Origin: PALSA-505 sp036502085
GTDB taxonomy: Bacteria > Actinomycetota > Actinomycetes > Streptosporangiales > Streptosporangiaceae
DNA length: 19,669 bases
NCBI GenBank assembly: GCA_036502085.1
Contig: DASXZD010000102.1
Location: 1 to 19,669 of the forward strand
Direction: 5' to 3'
This document shows positions 7,743 through 16,082 of the stretch, one piece after another. Under the pieces are notes generated by a model. That model had not been told where the DNA came from. It did no database searches and saw only the letters and a program-made list of their open reading frames with translations. Numbering within the stretch: position 1 is the first letter of the stretch; each line of letters starts with the position of its first letter. Position numbers and translations under genes: made by a program.

Positions 7743-8807
7743 TTACGGCACCTCGTGGACGGTCAGCGCGTTCGCTAGCTCTCGCGTGGCCTGTTCCCAG
7801 CAGCGCAGGGTCGGCCGGCGCTGTCGGGCGGCGGCCCGTAGCCGGTGCCGGTGGCGCTCGTCACCCAGCCAGTCTCCGAGCGCGACGGCGAGGGCAGCCG
7901 GATCACCGGGAGTGACCAGTTGGCCGGGGCGGGTGCCGTCGGCGGTGGAGCCGAGCGCTTCGGGCAGCCCACCGACATCGGCGGCTATGACGGGCAGGCC
8001 ATGGGCGAGCGCTTCGGTGACGGTCATGCCGTAGGTCTCCGAGCGGGAGGGCGCGACGAGCAGGTCGGCGGTGGTGTACGCGTGTTCGAGCGCCGCGCCG
8101 GTCAGGACGCCGGTGAGCCGGATGCGGTGGCCGTAGCCGAGGCACGTGATACGGGCCTGCAATTGGCGGACGAAGTCAGGGTCGCGATCGAGCGGTCCGG
8201 CCAGCACGCAATACCAGTCCCGCTCGGCGAGGTCGGCGAGCGCCTCGACGAGGACGTCCTGACCCTTGTGGCGGCCGAGGACTCCGACGCAGATCAGGCG
8301 GCCGGGGACGGGCCGGGGCGGGGTATCGACACGATCGACGCCGGGCCGCGCGACATGCACCCGGCTGGCCGGGATCTCGTACCGTGTCAACACCTGCTGG
8401 CGGGTCCATTCGCTGGTCGCGACCACGCCGACGGCCGCGCGGAGCACGGCCCGCTCGGAGCGCCGCGTGCTGGCATCGCGGTGTGCGCCCAGGGCGGTGG
8501 CCAGCGGCATGTGCAGCAGCACTGTCATTCGTATCCGGCCGGCGTGCGGCAGAAGCTGCGCGGCGGCCGGCGAGGCGATGAGCCCGTCGATCAGGACGGT
8601 CTCACCGTCGGGTACGGCGGAAACGATGCGGGCCAGGCCGGCCCGGGCGCCCGGGCTGGTTACCGGCCACGCCGCGGCGACGGTCGTGACCAGCACATCC
8701 CATCCGGCCTCGGCCAGTCCGGCGCAGGCACGCCGGTCATAGATGTTGCCGCCGGTGGGCTGGCCGGGATCATCGAACCCCTCGGGGACTACTACATGGA
8801 CCCGCAC
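7743..8807 (-). CDS. GT4 family glycosyltransferase
   Basis: A 354-residue GT-B retaining glycosyltransferase. The N-terminal acceptor domain has the Gly-rich TGGNIYDRRACAGLA loop (residues 18-32). The C-terminal donor domain has VGVLGRHKGQDVL (174-186) and the E-x7-E motif between Glu257 and Glu265 in SETYGMTVTEALAHG, followed by GLPVIAADVGGLPE. It would transfer a sugar from an activated donor to a cytoplasmic or membrane-bound acceptor, both unknown. GTG start at 8805-8807 has GGAGG about 11 bases upstream, a long spacing. It is divergent from the coupled methyltransferase pair starting at 8924. Confidence 0.9.
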   Translation of the reverse strand: MRVHVVVPEGFDDPGQPTGGNIYDRRACAGLAEAGWDVLVTTVAAAWPVTSPGARAGLARIVSAVPDGETVLIDGLIASPAAAQLLPHAGRIRMTVLLHMPLATALGAHRDASTRRSERAVLRAAVGVVATSEWTRQQVLTRYEIPASRVHVARPGVDRVDTPPRPVPGRLICVGVLGRHKGQDVLVEALADLAERDWYCVLAGPLDRDPDFVRQLQARITCLGYGHRIRLTGVLTGAALEHAYTTADLLVAPSRSETYGMTVTEALAHGLPVIAADVGGLPEALGSTADGTRPGQLVTPGDPAALAVALGDWLGDERHRHRLRAAARQRRPTLRCWEQATRELANALTVHEVP

Positions 8808-8923
8808 GATGTTCCGGCCCTCCAGAGCGCCTGCCGTACCAGGCCAGCTTCCACTTTGCGGCCTGGCTGAACCACACCCGCCGCTGATCCGTCATACCTG
8901 ACAGACATCAAGCGGCATCTGAC
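8808..8923. other. divergent intergenic region between GT4 and methyltransferase genes
   Basis: This 116-base region must hold promoters for both divergent genes. I see no convincing -10/-35 pair and no strong Shine-Dalgarno before the GTG at 8924. The only repeat noticed is a weak one (ACCTGAC near 8897 and ATCTGAC near 8917). Confidence 0.4.
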
Positions 8924-9685
8924 GTGAGACAGGATCAACGAGCACCATTGTTGACTGCGCTAGAGCAGGCCCGGGCGACCGCCTACCCCGCAGGCGAATT
9001 TGTAGGACAGGAGAGCTTCATGCGGGCGGACGAGATCCGGACGCTGGCTCACCAGGCCCGGGCCGGCCCCGGCGTCTCGCTGCTCGACATGTGCTGCGGG
9101 GTGGCCGGCCCCGGCCGGATGATCACGGCGCAGTCGAGATGCCGCTACCTGGGTCTCGATTACTCCGCAAGCGCACTGGCTATCGCCCGGGAGCGGGCCG
9201 GGAACCTGCCCTGCAGCTTCGAGCAGGCTCACCTTCCGCCGCTGCCCGGGGGCCGCTTCGAGGTCGTGCTCCTGCTGGAGGCAATGCTGGCCTTCCCCGA
9301 CAAGGATGCCCTGGTGGCAGAGGTGGTGCGCGTGCTGGAGCCGGGCGGGCGTTTCGCTTTCACGGTCGAGGAAGGCCGGCCACTCAACCGGCAGGAGCGG
9401 GCACGGATGCCCGGTGCCGATACAGTCTGGCTCATCGAGCTGGCGGAGTTGACGGGCATGCTGCGCAAGGCAGGGCTGACCGTGGTCTGGCGACAGGAGC
9501 ACAGCTCCTCTCATCACGCGACGGCGACGGCACTGCTTCGCTGTTACCGAGCTGATTCACCTCAGATCGCCGGCCAGATCGGGCCGCAGGCCACCGCCGA
9601 GCTGATCACGGCCCATCGGCTGTGGAGTGACTGGCTCGGCAGCGGGCGGGTACGCAAGTTCGCGATCGTGGCCGAGAAGCAATGA
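8924..9685 (+). CDS. class I SAM-dependent methyltransferase
   Basis: A 253-residue methyltransferase. Motif I is LLDMCCGVAGPG (residues 53-64), the acidic residue after beta2 is Asp79 in GLDYS, and LEPGGRFAFTVEEG is the post-III block. The segment AYPAGEFVGQESFM (20-33) before motif I looks conserved, so the start lies upstream of the ATG at 9020 even though that ATG has a good AGGAG. The true start may be GTG 8924 or one of the adjacent TTG codons at 8948 and 8951; none has a clear ribosome-binding site. It overlaps the next methyltransferase gene by four bases (ATGA), so the two are probably translated in fixed ratio and may act together. Confidence 0.88.
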   Translation: MRQDQRAPLLTALEQARATAYPAGEFVGQESFMRADEIRTLAHQARAGPGVSLLDMCCGVAGPGRMITAQSRCRYLGLDYSASALAIARERAGNLPCSFEQAHLPPLPGGRFEVVLLLEAMLAFPDKDALVAEVVRVLEPGGRFAFTVEEGRPLNRQERARMPGADTVWLIELAELTGMLRKAGLTVVWRQEHSSSHHATATALLRCYRADSPQIAGQIGPQATAELITAHRLWSDWLGSGRVRKFAIVAEKQ

Positions 9686-10596
9686 CCTGCTTCGACGAAG
9701 CCCCGACGGCATTCGACTATGCCCGCTACCTGGCCGCGAAGACGACCGTGGATGACCGGGCGCTCAACCGGCACGTGCTGGCCGAGTTGCGCCGCCTGAT
9801 GCCCGCGGGTGCGCCGCGGGTTCTGGAGGTCGGCGCTGGCCTGGGGACGATGGTGGCCCGCCTGATGGACTGGGGCGCGGTCGGCGCCGGCGAGTACACC
9901 CTGCTGGATGCGGATCGGCAACTGCTGGACTGTTCTCGCCGGTGGCTGTGCGATTGGGCGGCCGCACGGGGCCTGCGCAGCAGCCCGCTGCCGGATGGGC
10001 TGCGGGTGGGTGACCTCCGGGTGCGCCTGGTGCACGCCGAGCTCGGCAGTTACCTGGAGGCCGCTCACGGGGCGCCGGCCGATGTGCTAATCGCCAACGC
10101 CGTCCTGGACCTGGTGGACGTGCCGGCCGTGCTGCCCGGATTGCTGCGGCTGCTGGTCCCCGGCGGCGTCTACTGGTTCACGATCAACTACGACGGCGAG
10201 AGCATCTTCGCGCCCGGCCACCCGCACGACGACAAGATCATGCAGGCCTACCACCGCGACATGGAGGAGCGCTTTCGCTACGGCCGGCCGGCCGGCGAAA
10301 GCCGAACCGGCCGCCGCCTGTTTCACCACCTGCGGGCGGCGGGGGCGCCCGCGCTGGCAGCGGGGTCGTCGGACTGGGTCGTCAGCGCCGGCCCGGATGG
10401 GAGCTACCCCGGCGACGAGGCTTACTTCCTGCGCAGCATCCTTAACACGATCCAGAACGCGTTGCGGAATCGCCGGGACCGGGTGGAACCGGCGGACCTG
10501 GCCGGCTGGCTGGCCGAGCGCGGCCGGCAACTGGCTGCGGGCGAACTGGTCTACATCGCCCACCAGCTTGATTTCGCGGGCCGCTCGCCCGGCTAG
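9682..10596 (+). CDS. class I SAM-dependent methyltransferase, second of a coupled pair
   Basis: A 304-residue methyltransferase. Motif I is VLEVGAGLGT (residues 47-56), Asp76/Asp78 in TLLDADRQ bind the SAM ribose, and VLIANAVLDLVDVP and LVPGGVYWFTINYDG are the later motifs. The C-terminal GELVYIAHQLDF looks like the natural end of such enzymes and supports the 10594-10596 stop. ATG overlaps the preceding stop as ATGA at 9682-9685. The substrate is unknown; the neighbouring GT4, GTP cyclohydrolase II and acyltransferase genes suggest a specialised metabolite or lipid-linked product. The last 155 bases are overlapped by the convergent acyltransferase reading frame. Confidence 0.88.
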   Translation: MTCFDEAPTAFDYARYLAAKTTVDDRALNRHVLAELRRLMPAGAPRVLEVGAGLGTMVARLMDWGAVGAGEYTLLDADRQLLDCSRRWLCDWAAARGLRSSPLPDGLRVGDLRVRLVHAELGSYLEAAHGAPADVLIANAVLDLVDVPAVLPGLLRLLVPGGVYWFTINYDGESIFAPGHPHDDKIMQAYHRDMEERFRYGRPAGESRTGRRLFHHLRAAGAPALAAGSSDWVVSAGPDGSYPGDEAYFLRSILNTIQNALRNRRDRVEPADLAGWLAERGRQLAAGELVYIAHQLDFAGRSPG

Positions 10597-11776
10597 CGCC
10601 TGGCAGCCGCCGCAGCCGGGCCGACATCGCCTGTCGCAGCGGGATCCACCCGCGGTGCCGCTGGAAGGGCAGCTCGAACACAGCGGCGAACAGGCGGGCG
10701 AAGCCCACGGTCACGGGCAGCAGGATCGCGGCCAGCACGAAGAACGCCGGCGTCCCGGCGGCGACCCGGCCCCGTACCAGGCCGTACGACACAACGATGA
10801 CGATCGGCATGTGCGTCAGGTAGAGGCTGTAGGAGCACGAGCCCAGGCTCCGCGGCACGGGGCTGTCAAGGAAACGGACGACGGGCCGCGGGCGGGAGGT
10901 GGCGATCGCGGCGAGGAGGCAGCCGATCGCTGGAGCCCAGGCCAGATCGAGCCAGAAGAGGTTGAGCGTGGACCACGTGGAGCCCTTGACCACTATCAGC
11001 GCGATGACCGGCACCGTGGCGGCCAGCGCGTAACCGGCCCAGGGCCGGGACCGGGTGCGCTCGCTGGCGGTGACGATCCCGGCGGCCAGCAGGCCGGCGG
11101 CGAACAGCACCACGAGGTCGGGGATGAACTTGACCAGGACGCTGTTCATCAGCGGGACATGGGGCCCCAGCAGGCCGATGGTCACGACGATGGCGGCCAC
11201 CAGGGCCGCCATCGCGCGGGCACTCACCCGCCGGACGAGCAGCAGCAGCAACGGCAGCAGGACGTAGAGCTGGACTTCGATGGCGATCGACCAGAATGCC
11301 CGGTTGGGACTGCCCACGGAGAAGACGTCCTGCACGAGCAGGCCGTACACGGCGACGGACTTCCCTGTGGGCACCGGCCAGCCGGGCTGGGCGAGCACGT
11401 ACCAGGTCATCACCAGGCTGAATCCGAGCGCGGCCCAGTAGGGCGGCAGGATGCGCCAGGCCCGCCGGTGCGCGTACGCCCCGATCGACTTGAGCCGCCA
11501 CCCTGAGCCCGCCGGGCCGAGGCCCAGCGAGAAGCCGGACAGCGCGATGAACATGATGACCGCGAACCGGCCGTAGACCATCCAGGCCGCCCAGAACGGA
11601 GCGGGATTGGCGGGGTATCCCGGCCAGGCCCGCTCGAAGATGTGGTTGAGCACGACGTACAGGGCGGCCAGGCCCCGGATCCCGTCCAGGCCGACAACGC
11701 GGCCCGGCCGGGTGGCCGCCACCGCGCGTGCTGCTGACGCGGTGGCAGGCGGCGGGTGCTCGCGGATGCCTGTCAT
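10442..11776 (-). CDS. acyltransferase family 3 (OafA-like) integral membrane protein
   Basis: A 444-residue protein of the acyltransferase-3 family, which moves acetyl or other acyl groups onto sugars, peptidoglycan or lipids in the membrane. GLDGIRGLAALYVVLNHIFE (residues 29-48) is the family's N-terminal signature with catalytic His45, followed by MFIALSGFSL and an RRAWRILPPYWAAL block with the conserved Arg. About ten hydrophobic segments follow, including SYSLYLTHMPIV near 320-331. The family-like part ends near residue 393; the remaining 51 residues are a Pro/Arg/Gly-rich tail encoded entirely opposite the 3' end of the convergent methyltransferase gene. The ATG shares one base with the RibA stop (TGATG at 11778-11774), so translation is coupled. 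Confidence 0.88.
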   Translation of the reverse strand: MTGIREHPPPATASAARAVAATRPGRVVGLDGIRGLAALYVVLNHIFERAWPGYPANPAPFWAAWMVYGRFAVIMFIALSGFSLGLGPAGSGWRLKSIGAYAHRRAWRILPPYWAALGFSLVMTWYVLAQPGWPVPTGKSVAVYGLLVQDVFSVGSPNRAFWSIAIEVQLYVLLPLLLLLVRRVSARAMAALVAAIVVTIGLLGPHVPLMNSVLVKFIPDLVVLFAAGLLAAGIVTASERTRSRPWAGYALAATVPVIALIVVKGSTWSTLNLFWLDLAWAPAIGCLLAAIATSRPRPVVRFLDSPVPRSLGSCSYSLYLTHMPIVIVVSYGLVRGRVAAGTPAFFVLAAILLPVTVGFARLFAAVFELPFQRHRGWIPLRQAMSARLRRLPGASRASGPRNQAGGRCRPVRPQPVAGRARPASRPGPPVPPGPGDSATRSGSC

Positions 11777-12459
11777 CAGCCCTCGGTCCCGAGGTGTGCC
11801 GGGCCGGCTTCCCGGTGCGGCTCGGCGGCGCGTTCAAGACCTCGCGATAGCAGGTTATGCCCTCCGCGCCGGGCCTTGGTGGCCAGGTAGGCGGCGTTGG
11901 TCCCGGTAAGGTGCAGGGCGGTGGGGACCTGCCTGGCGATCGTGATGCCCAGGCGGGCCAGCTGAGCGCCCTTGTCGGGGTTGTTGCTCAGCAGCCTGAT
12001 GCGGTTGGCGCCGAGCGCGTGCAGCATCTGGGCCGCGCTGGTGTAGTCGCGCTCGTCGGCCCGGTGACCGAGCGCGAGATTCGCGTCGTACGTATCCAGA
12101 CCGCGATCTTGCAGCGCGTAGGCGTCGAGTTTGTCGTACAGTCCGATGCCGCGCCCTTCCTGGCGCAGATACAGCACGTACCCGCCGTGCTTGGTGATCC
12201 GCTCGACCGCTTCGCGCAGTTGCGCCCCGCAGTCGCATCGCTGGCTGCCGAACACGTCACCGGTGAGGCATTCACTGTGCAGGCGCACCAGCGGCGGTGT
12301 GGCCGCGGCGGGCCGGCCGAGTTCGAGGGCCACGTGCTGCTGCGCGTCGGTCAGGCCGGTGAAGCTGACGACCGTGGCCGTGGTCGAGTAGCCGTCGGCG
12401 AAACGCAGCGGGATGCGGATACGCCGCCGGATCGCTGCCGCCTGGACCGCTCCGGTCAC
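11776..12459 (-). CDS. ribA: stand-alone GTP cyclohydrolase II
   Basis: A 227-residue enzyme converting GTP to 2,5-diamino-6-(5-phospho-ribosylamino)pyrimidin-4-one, formate and pyrophosphate. The zinc-binding HSECLTGDVFGSQRCDC has Cys64, Cys75 and Cys77. VLYLRQEGRGIGL (residues 95-107) is the GTP-binding and catalytic block, with Tyr97 kept; as I recall, replacement of this Tyr changes the product in a Streptomyces paralogue. DTYDANLALGHRADERDY and RLLSNNPDK are also conserved. It lacks the DHBP synthase half of RibBA, and no other riboflavin genes are nearby, so it probably serves the local pathway rather than vitamin supply. GTG overlaps the stop of the upstream membrane-protein gene (GTGA, 12456-12459) and its stop overlaps the acyltransferase start. 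Confidence 0.93.
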   Translation of the reverse strand: MTGAVQAAAIRRRIRIPLRFADGYSTTATVVSFTGLTDAQQHVALELGRPAAATPPLVRLHSECLTGDVFGSQRCDCGAQLREAVERITKHGGYVLYLRQEGRGIGLYDKLDAYALQDRGLDTYDANLALGHRADERDYTSAAQMLHALGANRIRLLSNNPDKGAQLARLGITIARQVPTALHLTGTNAAYLATKARRGGHNLLSRGLERAAEPHREAGPAHLGTEG

Positions 12460-13493
12460 GGGACGAGCCGTTCAGCCTCGCGACGGGTCGAGTTCCTCGT
12501 CAGCGGCGCCGGATCGGGTCGTCTGGACTTGCCAGGATGTCCCGGGCCGCGACGGCGGCGAACGGCGTCTCTTAGCAGCAGCCCCGCGCCTGGGGCAACC
12601 GCGGCCAGCATGAGCACCGCATAGAGGATGGCGACCGTGACCCCGGTGGCCGCGCCGAGCCCGGCTGCGCCGAAGGCCCAGGCGGCGGCTCCTTCCCTCA
12701 GCCCCCACCCGCCGATCGTCAGGGGGATCACCATGACAGTCTGGACCACCATCAGCAGCGCGACCAGTTCGCCCAGGGGCGCGGTGCAGCCGGCCACCCG
12801 GGCCGCGATGACGAACGTGACCGTGTGCCCGGCGACGACCAGCACCGAGGTCAGCATGAGCTGGGGCCACACGTGTGGCACCAGCAGGCCGCGACGAAGG
12901 TCAGCGGAAACGGCCCGGGCGGCGCGTACCGGCCGCGACCGGCCGCGGCGAGCCGCGGCGCGCATCACCAGCGCAGCACACCCGGCTAGGCCCGCCAGAC
13001 CCGCCAGAACGTACGGCAGCGCGGGCCGGACCGGCGACGGCAGGACCAGCAGCACGACGGCGGTCACCACGGCCTGGATGACCTGACCGCACAGCCGTTC
13101 CCACGCCACGGCGCGCAGTCCCAGCACCACGTCTCCGGCCCGCCGCCCGTGCGTGACCGCCCGGTGCACGTCGCCGAGGATCCCGCCGAAGAGCACGGAG
13201 TTGAGGAACAGGGAACGGTAGTAGGCACCGACCGCGGCGGGCAGGCCAATGTCGACGCGGAGTGCCCGGGCGACGACCCGCCACCGCCAGGCCGAGCACA
13301 CCGTGGTCAGGGCGGTGAGCGTGGCGGCAGCCACGACCGCCGGCCAGGTGACCGCGCGCAGCCCGTCCCTGAACGGTGCCGCGCCTACCTGCCGCACGAG
13401 GAACCACACCACAGCGACGCCGGCGGCCAGGCGCAGCAACGACGGGCCGAAGCGGCGGATGGACGGGCCGATCCCGGCCGGGACTGAGCACAT
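12456..13493 (-). CDS. lysylphosphatidylglycerol synthase-like (UPF0104 type) membrane protein
   Basis: A 345-residue polytopic protein of the LPG-synthase transmembrane-region family, members of which act as lipid flippases or lack a known role. It has about eight hydrophobic segments. The hallmark VIPLTIGGWGLREGAAAWAF lies near residues 260-280, and RSLFLNSVLFGGILGDVHRA near 97-116 is the other conserved stretch. No aminoacyl-phosphatidylglycerol transferase domain follows. The frame stays open for 2.1 kb upstream, but that part is a shadow of the opposite gene. ATG at 13491-13493 is taken as start because the transmembrane domain begins soon after; GTG at 13502 is an alternative, and neither has a strong ribosome-binding site. 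It heads the operon with ribA and the acyltransferase. Confidence 0.85.
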   Translation of the reverse strand: MCSVPAGIGPSIRRFGPSLLRLAAGVAVVWFLVRQVGAAPFRDGLRAVTWPAVVAAATLTALTTVCSAWRWRVVARALRVDIGLPAAVGAYYRSLFLNSVLFGGILGDVHRAVTHGRRAGDVVLGLRAVAWERLCGQVIQAVVTAVVLLVLPSPVRPALPYVLAGLAGLAGCAALVMRAAARRGRSRPVRAARAVSADLRRGLLVPHVWPQLMLTSVLVVAGHTVTFVIAARVAGCTAPLGELVALLMVVQTVMVIPLTIGGWGLREGAAAWAFGAAGLGAATGVTVAILYAVLMLAAVAPGAGLLLRDAVRRRRGPGHPGKSRRPDPAPLTRNSTRREAERLVP

Positions 13494-13652
13494 GCCTGCC
13501 ACACCGGTTACACGGGCCGGCCGGGCACATAGTTCAACCGTCCGGCTGCGGCAGCGTCGCGGGGCCCACGGCCGGCCGCGGTGAACCAGCGTGACCGCGG
13601 ACCCGTTGTCCCCATCGGGAGCGGGGCAAATGGCTACGGAGACGGAGGTGCG
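13494..13652. other. divergent intergenic region before the CDP-alcohol transferase fusion
   Basis: This 159-base region separates two divergent genes and should hold both promoters. GGAGG at 13644-13648, four bases before GTG 13653, decides the start of the plus-strand gene. I found no convincing promoter hexamers or repeats. Confidence 0.45.
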
Positions 13653-16055
13653 GTGCGTAATATTCAGCCCGTGGACGAAGGCGCGCCGCCTGCGATTCAG
13701 CTCGCGGACAAAGGCGCGCTGCCGACGATCCGGCTCGCGACGATCCTGGGGATGCTCGCCACAGCCGTCCTGCTCGCCATAGTGTCCGCGACGGCTGGTC
13801 TCGGTTTCGCCGGCTGGATCGCCGGGCTGGCCGCCGGCTCGGCGGCGACCGCGCTGCTGGTCACTGCCCGCAAGCGCAGCGACCAGCCGTCGATGCACCC
13901 GGCGGACTGGGTCACCCTTACCCGGGCGCTGCTGATCGCCGGTGTCGCGGGACTGGTTACCGACTCGTTCGTCCGGCCGGCGCCGGTCACGGCGCTGGTC
14001 ACCCTGTCCACGGTCGCGCTGGTCCTCGACGCGGTGGACGGGCAGGTGGCGCGCCGGACCGGCACCGCCACCCCGCTGGGCGCCCGCCTCGACGGCGAGG
14101 TCGACGCCTTCCTCATCCTGCTGCTCAGCATCGCCGTGTCCCAGGACTACGGCAGCTGGGTGCTGATCATCGGCGCCGCCCGCTACGCGCTGCTGCTGGC
14201 GGGCTGGCTGATCCCGTGGCTGGCCGCGCCGTTGCCCCCCCGGTACTGGGGCAAGGTGGTGGCCGCGGTCCAGGGCATCGTGCTCACCGTCGCCGCATCC
14301 GGAGTGCCCGGCCGCCTCGTAGGGATAACCGCGGTCGCCGCCGCGTTGCTGCTGCTGATCGAGTCGTTCGGCCGCAACGTGATCTGGCTGTACCGCACCG
14401 GCGCCGGCCCGCGCACCCGGCGGGCTCTGCGGCTGGCCATCACCGTGCTTTCGGTCGCGCTGGTGTGGGGTTTCCTCGTCGTGCCTGACCGTATCCTCCA
14501 GATCACCCCGGCCGCCTTTGCCCGTATCCCCGTGGAGGGGCTGGTCCTGGTGGCTGTCGCGGTGGTGCTGCCGGCCTGGCCGCGGCGGATCATGGCCGCG
14601 GTCGCCGGAATCCTGCTCGGCCTGCTCACTCTCGTCAAGATCCTCAACATGGTGTTCTACGTGGAGATCGGGACAGGGTTCAACCCGGTGTTCGGCTGGG
14701 CCGACATCCGCCCGGCCATTGGCGTGGTCCGCGACTCGATCGGCTCCACGCTGACGAACGTCGCGCTCGCCGGGGTCTGGCTCGGCATTATCCTGCTCGT
14801 CGGCGCGATCACCGCGGCAACGATTCACATCGCCGCCGTGGCCTCCCGGCATCGCCGTGACGCGGTTCGCGGGCTCGCCGCCCTCACGGCGGTCTGGGCG
14901 CTGTGCGCGGGCCTTTCGCTGCAACTCGTCCCGCGGTCCCCGGTCGCCTCGACCAGCGCCGCCGGGCTGGTCGTCGCGCAGGTGCGCGACACCCAGGCCG
15001 GGCTCCGCGATCAGCGCCGTTTCGAGAACCTCCTGCACGACTCCGATCCCGAAGCCAGCATCCCCCCTTCGGACCTGCTCACCGGATTGCGCGGCAAGGA
15101 CGTCGTCATCGCCTTCGTCGAAAGCTACGGGCAGGCCGCCGTTCAGGGCACGAGCTTCTCCCCCGGTGTCGACGCCTTCCTGCGCCGGAGCACCGCGTCG
15201 CTGGCCCGCGCCGGCTGGTCCGCGCGCAGCGCCTGGCTCAACGCCCCTGGCTTCGGCGGGATCAGCCAGCTCGGCCACTCCACCCTGCAGTCGGGGCTGT
15301 GGGTCAACAACGAACAGCGGTATGCCGAGCTGGTCGCCAGCCACTGGTTCACCCTCAGCGATGCCTTCGACAAGGCCGGCTGGCGCACCGTGAGCGACAG
15401 CCCTGCCGACGACTACACCTTCACGCCCGGCTTGCGGTTCTACCACTACGACCAGCTTTACGACCAGCGCAACGTGGGCTACCACGGCCCGGCCTTCAGC
15501 TACGCCTCGATGCCCGACCAGTACTCCCTGGCCGCGTTCCAGCGGCTCGTCCTTGCCCCCAGCCGCAAGCCGGTGATGGCCGAGATCGACCTGGTCTCCT
15601 CGCACTATCCCTACGCCCCGCTGCCGACCATGGTGCCCTGGAACAAGGTCGGCAACGGCTCGATATTCGACCGGATGCCCGCACGCGGCCAGAGCGCGCT
15701 CTCGGTCTTGGGCAGCGCCAGCAAGGAGCGCCAGGCCTTCGGCAAGTCGATCAAGTACTCGATGCAGGCCCTCACCTCATGGGTCACCGAGCTCAACGAC
15801 CCGAACCTGGTGCTCATCCTGCTCGGCGACGAGCAGCCCGCTGGCCCGGTCAGCCCCCCCGGTGCCAGCCACGAGGTGGTGGTCTCGATGATCGCCCACG
15901 ATCCTTCCGTGTTCCGGCAGAGTGCTTCCTGGGGCTGGCAGGACGGGCTGGTGCCCGGTCCCTCCGCTCCGCTCGAGCCCATGGACGCCTTCCGCAACCA
16001 GTTCCTCGGCTCCTTCAGCACGGCCTTGCCCCAAACGGCGGCGGCCCGGCCGTAG
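13653..16055 (+). CDS. fusion protein: CDP-alcohol phosphatidyltransferase domain plus alkaline-phosphatase/sulfatase-superfamily domain
   Basis: An 800-residue membrane protein. GTG 13653 has GGAGG four bases upstream; GTG 13581 would add 24 low-complexity residues. The N-terminal domain (about 85-250) carries the complete DG-xx-AR-x8-G-xxx-D-xxx-D signature: Asp126, Asp129, Gly130, Ala133, Arg134, Gly143, Asp147, Asp151. It should transfer a phospho-alcohol from a CDP-alcohol to an acceptor in the membrane. More hydrophobic segments follow to about residue 425. The C-terminal domain (about 480-790) is presumably extracytoplasmic and resembles LtaS/MdoB-type phosphoglycerol transferases or sulfatases: VIAFVESYG (Glu490), GGISQLGHSTLQSGL as the likely nucleophile region, DLVSSHYPY (His651) and LLGDEQPAG (Asp726, Glu727). 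The usual metal-binding pair at the last site is Asp-His; here it is Asp-Glu. It is divergent from the ribA operon. Confidence 0.87.
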   Translation: MRNIQPVDEGAPPAIQLADKGALPTIRLATILGMLATAVLLAIVSATAGLGFAGWIAGLAAGSAATALLVTARKRSDQPSMHPADWVTLTRALLIAGVAGLVTDSFVRPAPVTALVTLSTVALVLDAVDGQVARRTGTATPLGARLDGEVDAFLILLLSIAVSQDYGSWVLIIGAARYALLLAGWLIPWLAAPLPPRYWGKVVAAVQGIVLTVAASGVPGRLVGITAVAAALLLLIESFGRNVIWLYRTGAGPRTRRALRLAITVLSVALVWGFLVVPDRILQITPAAFARIPVEGLVLVAVAVVLPAWPRRIMAAVAGILLGLLTLVKILNMVFYVEIGTGFNPVFGWADIRPAIGVVRDSIGSTLTNVALAGVWLGIILLVGAITAATIHIAAVASRHRRDAVRGLAALTAVWALCAGLSLQLVPRSPVASTSAAGLVVAQVRDTQAGLRDQRRFENLLHDSDPEASIPPSDLLTGLRGKDVVIAFVESYGQAAVQGTSFSPGVDAFLRRSTASLARAGWSARSAWLNAPGFGGISQLGHSTLQSGLWVNNEQRYAELVASHWFTLSDAFDKAGWRTVSDSPADDYTFTPGLRFYHYDQLYDQRNVGYHGPAFSYASMPDQYSLAAFQRLVLAPSRKPVMAEIDLVSSHYPYAPLPTMVPWNKVGNGSIFDRMPARGQSALSVLGSASKERQAFGKSIKYSMQALTSWVTELNDPNLVLILLGDEQPAGPVSPPGASHEVVVSMIAHDPSVFRQSASWGWQDGLVPGPSAPLEPMDAFRNQFLGSFSTALPQTAAARP

Positions 16056-16082
16056 GCGCCTCCGCCATTCCGGCGCGCTAGC

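Noticed and set aside
10397..11506. 369-codon plus-strand frame opposite the acyltransferase
   Set aside because: Gln/Gly/Asp/His-rich composition typical of a shadow frame; the minus strand encodes clear membrane segments and the family signature.
13494..15605. Long N-terminal extension (about 700 codons) of the LPG-synthase-like frame
   Set aside because: It is antisense to the CDP-alcohol transferase fusion gene, is hydrophilic and low complexity, and has no domain. The real protein starts near 13493.
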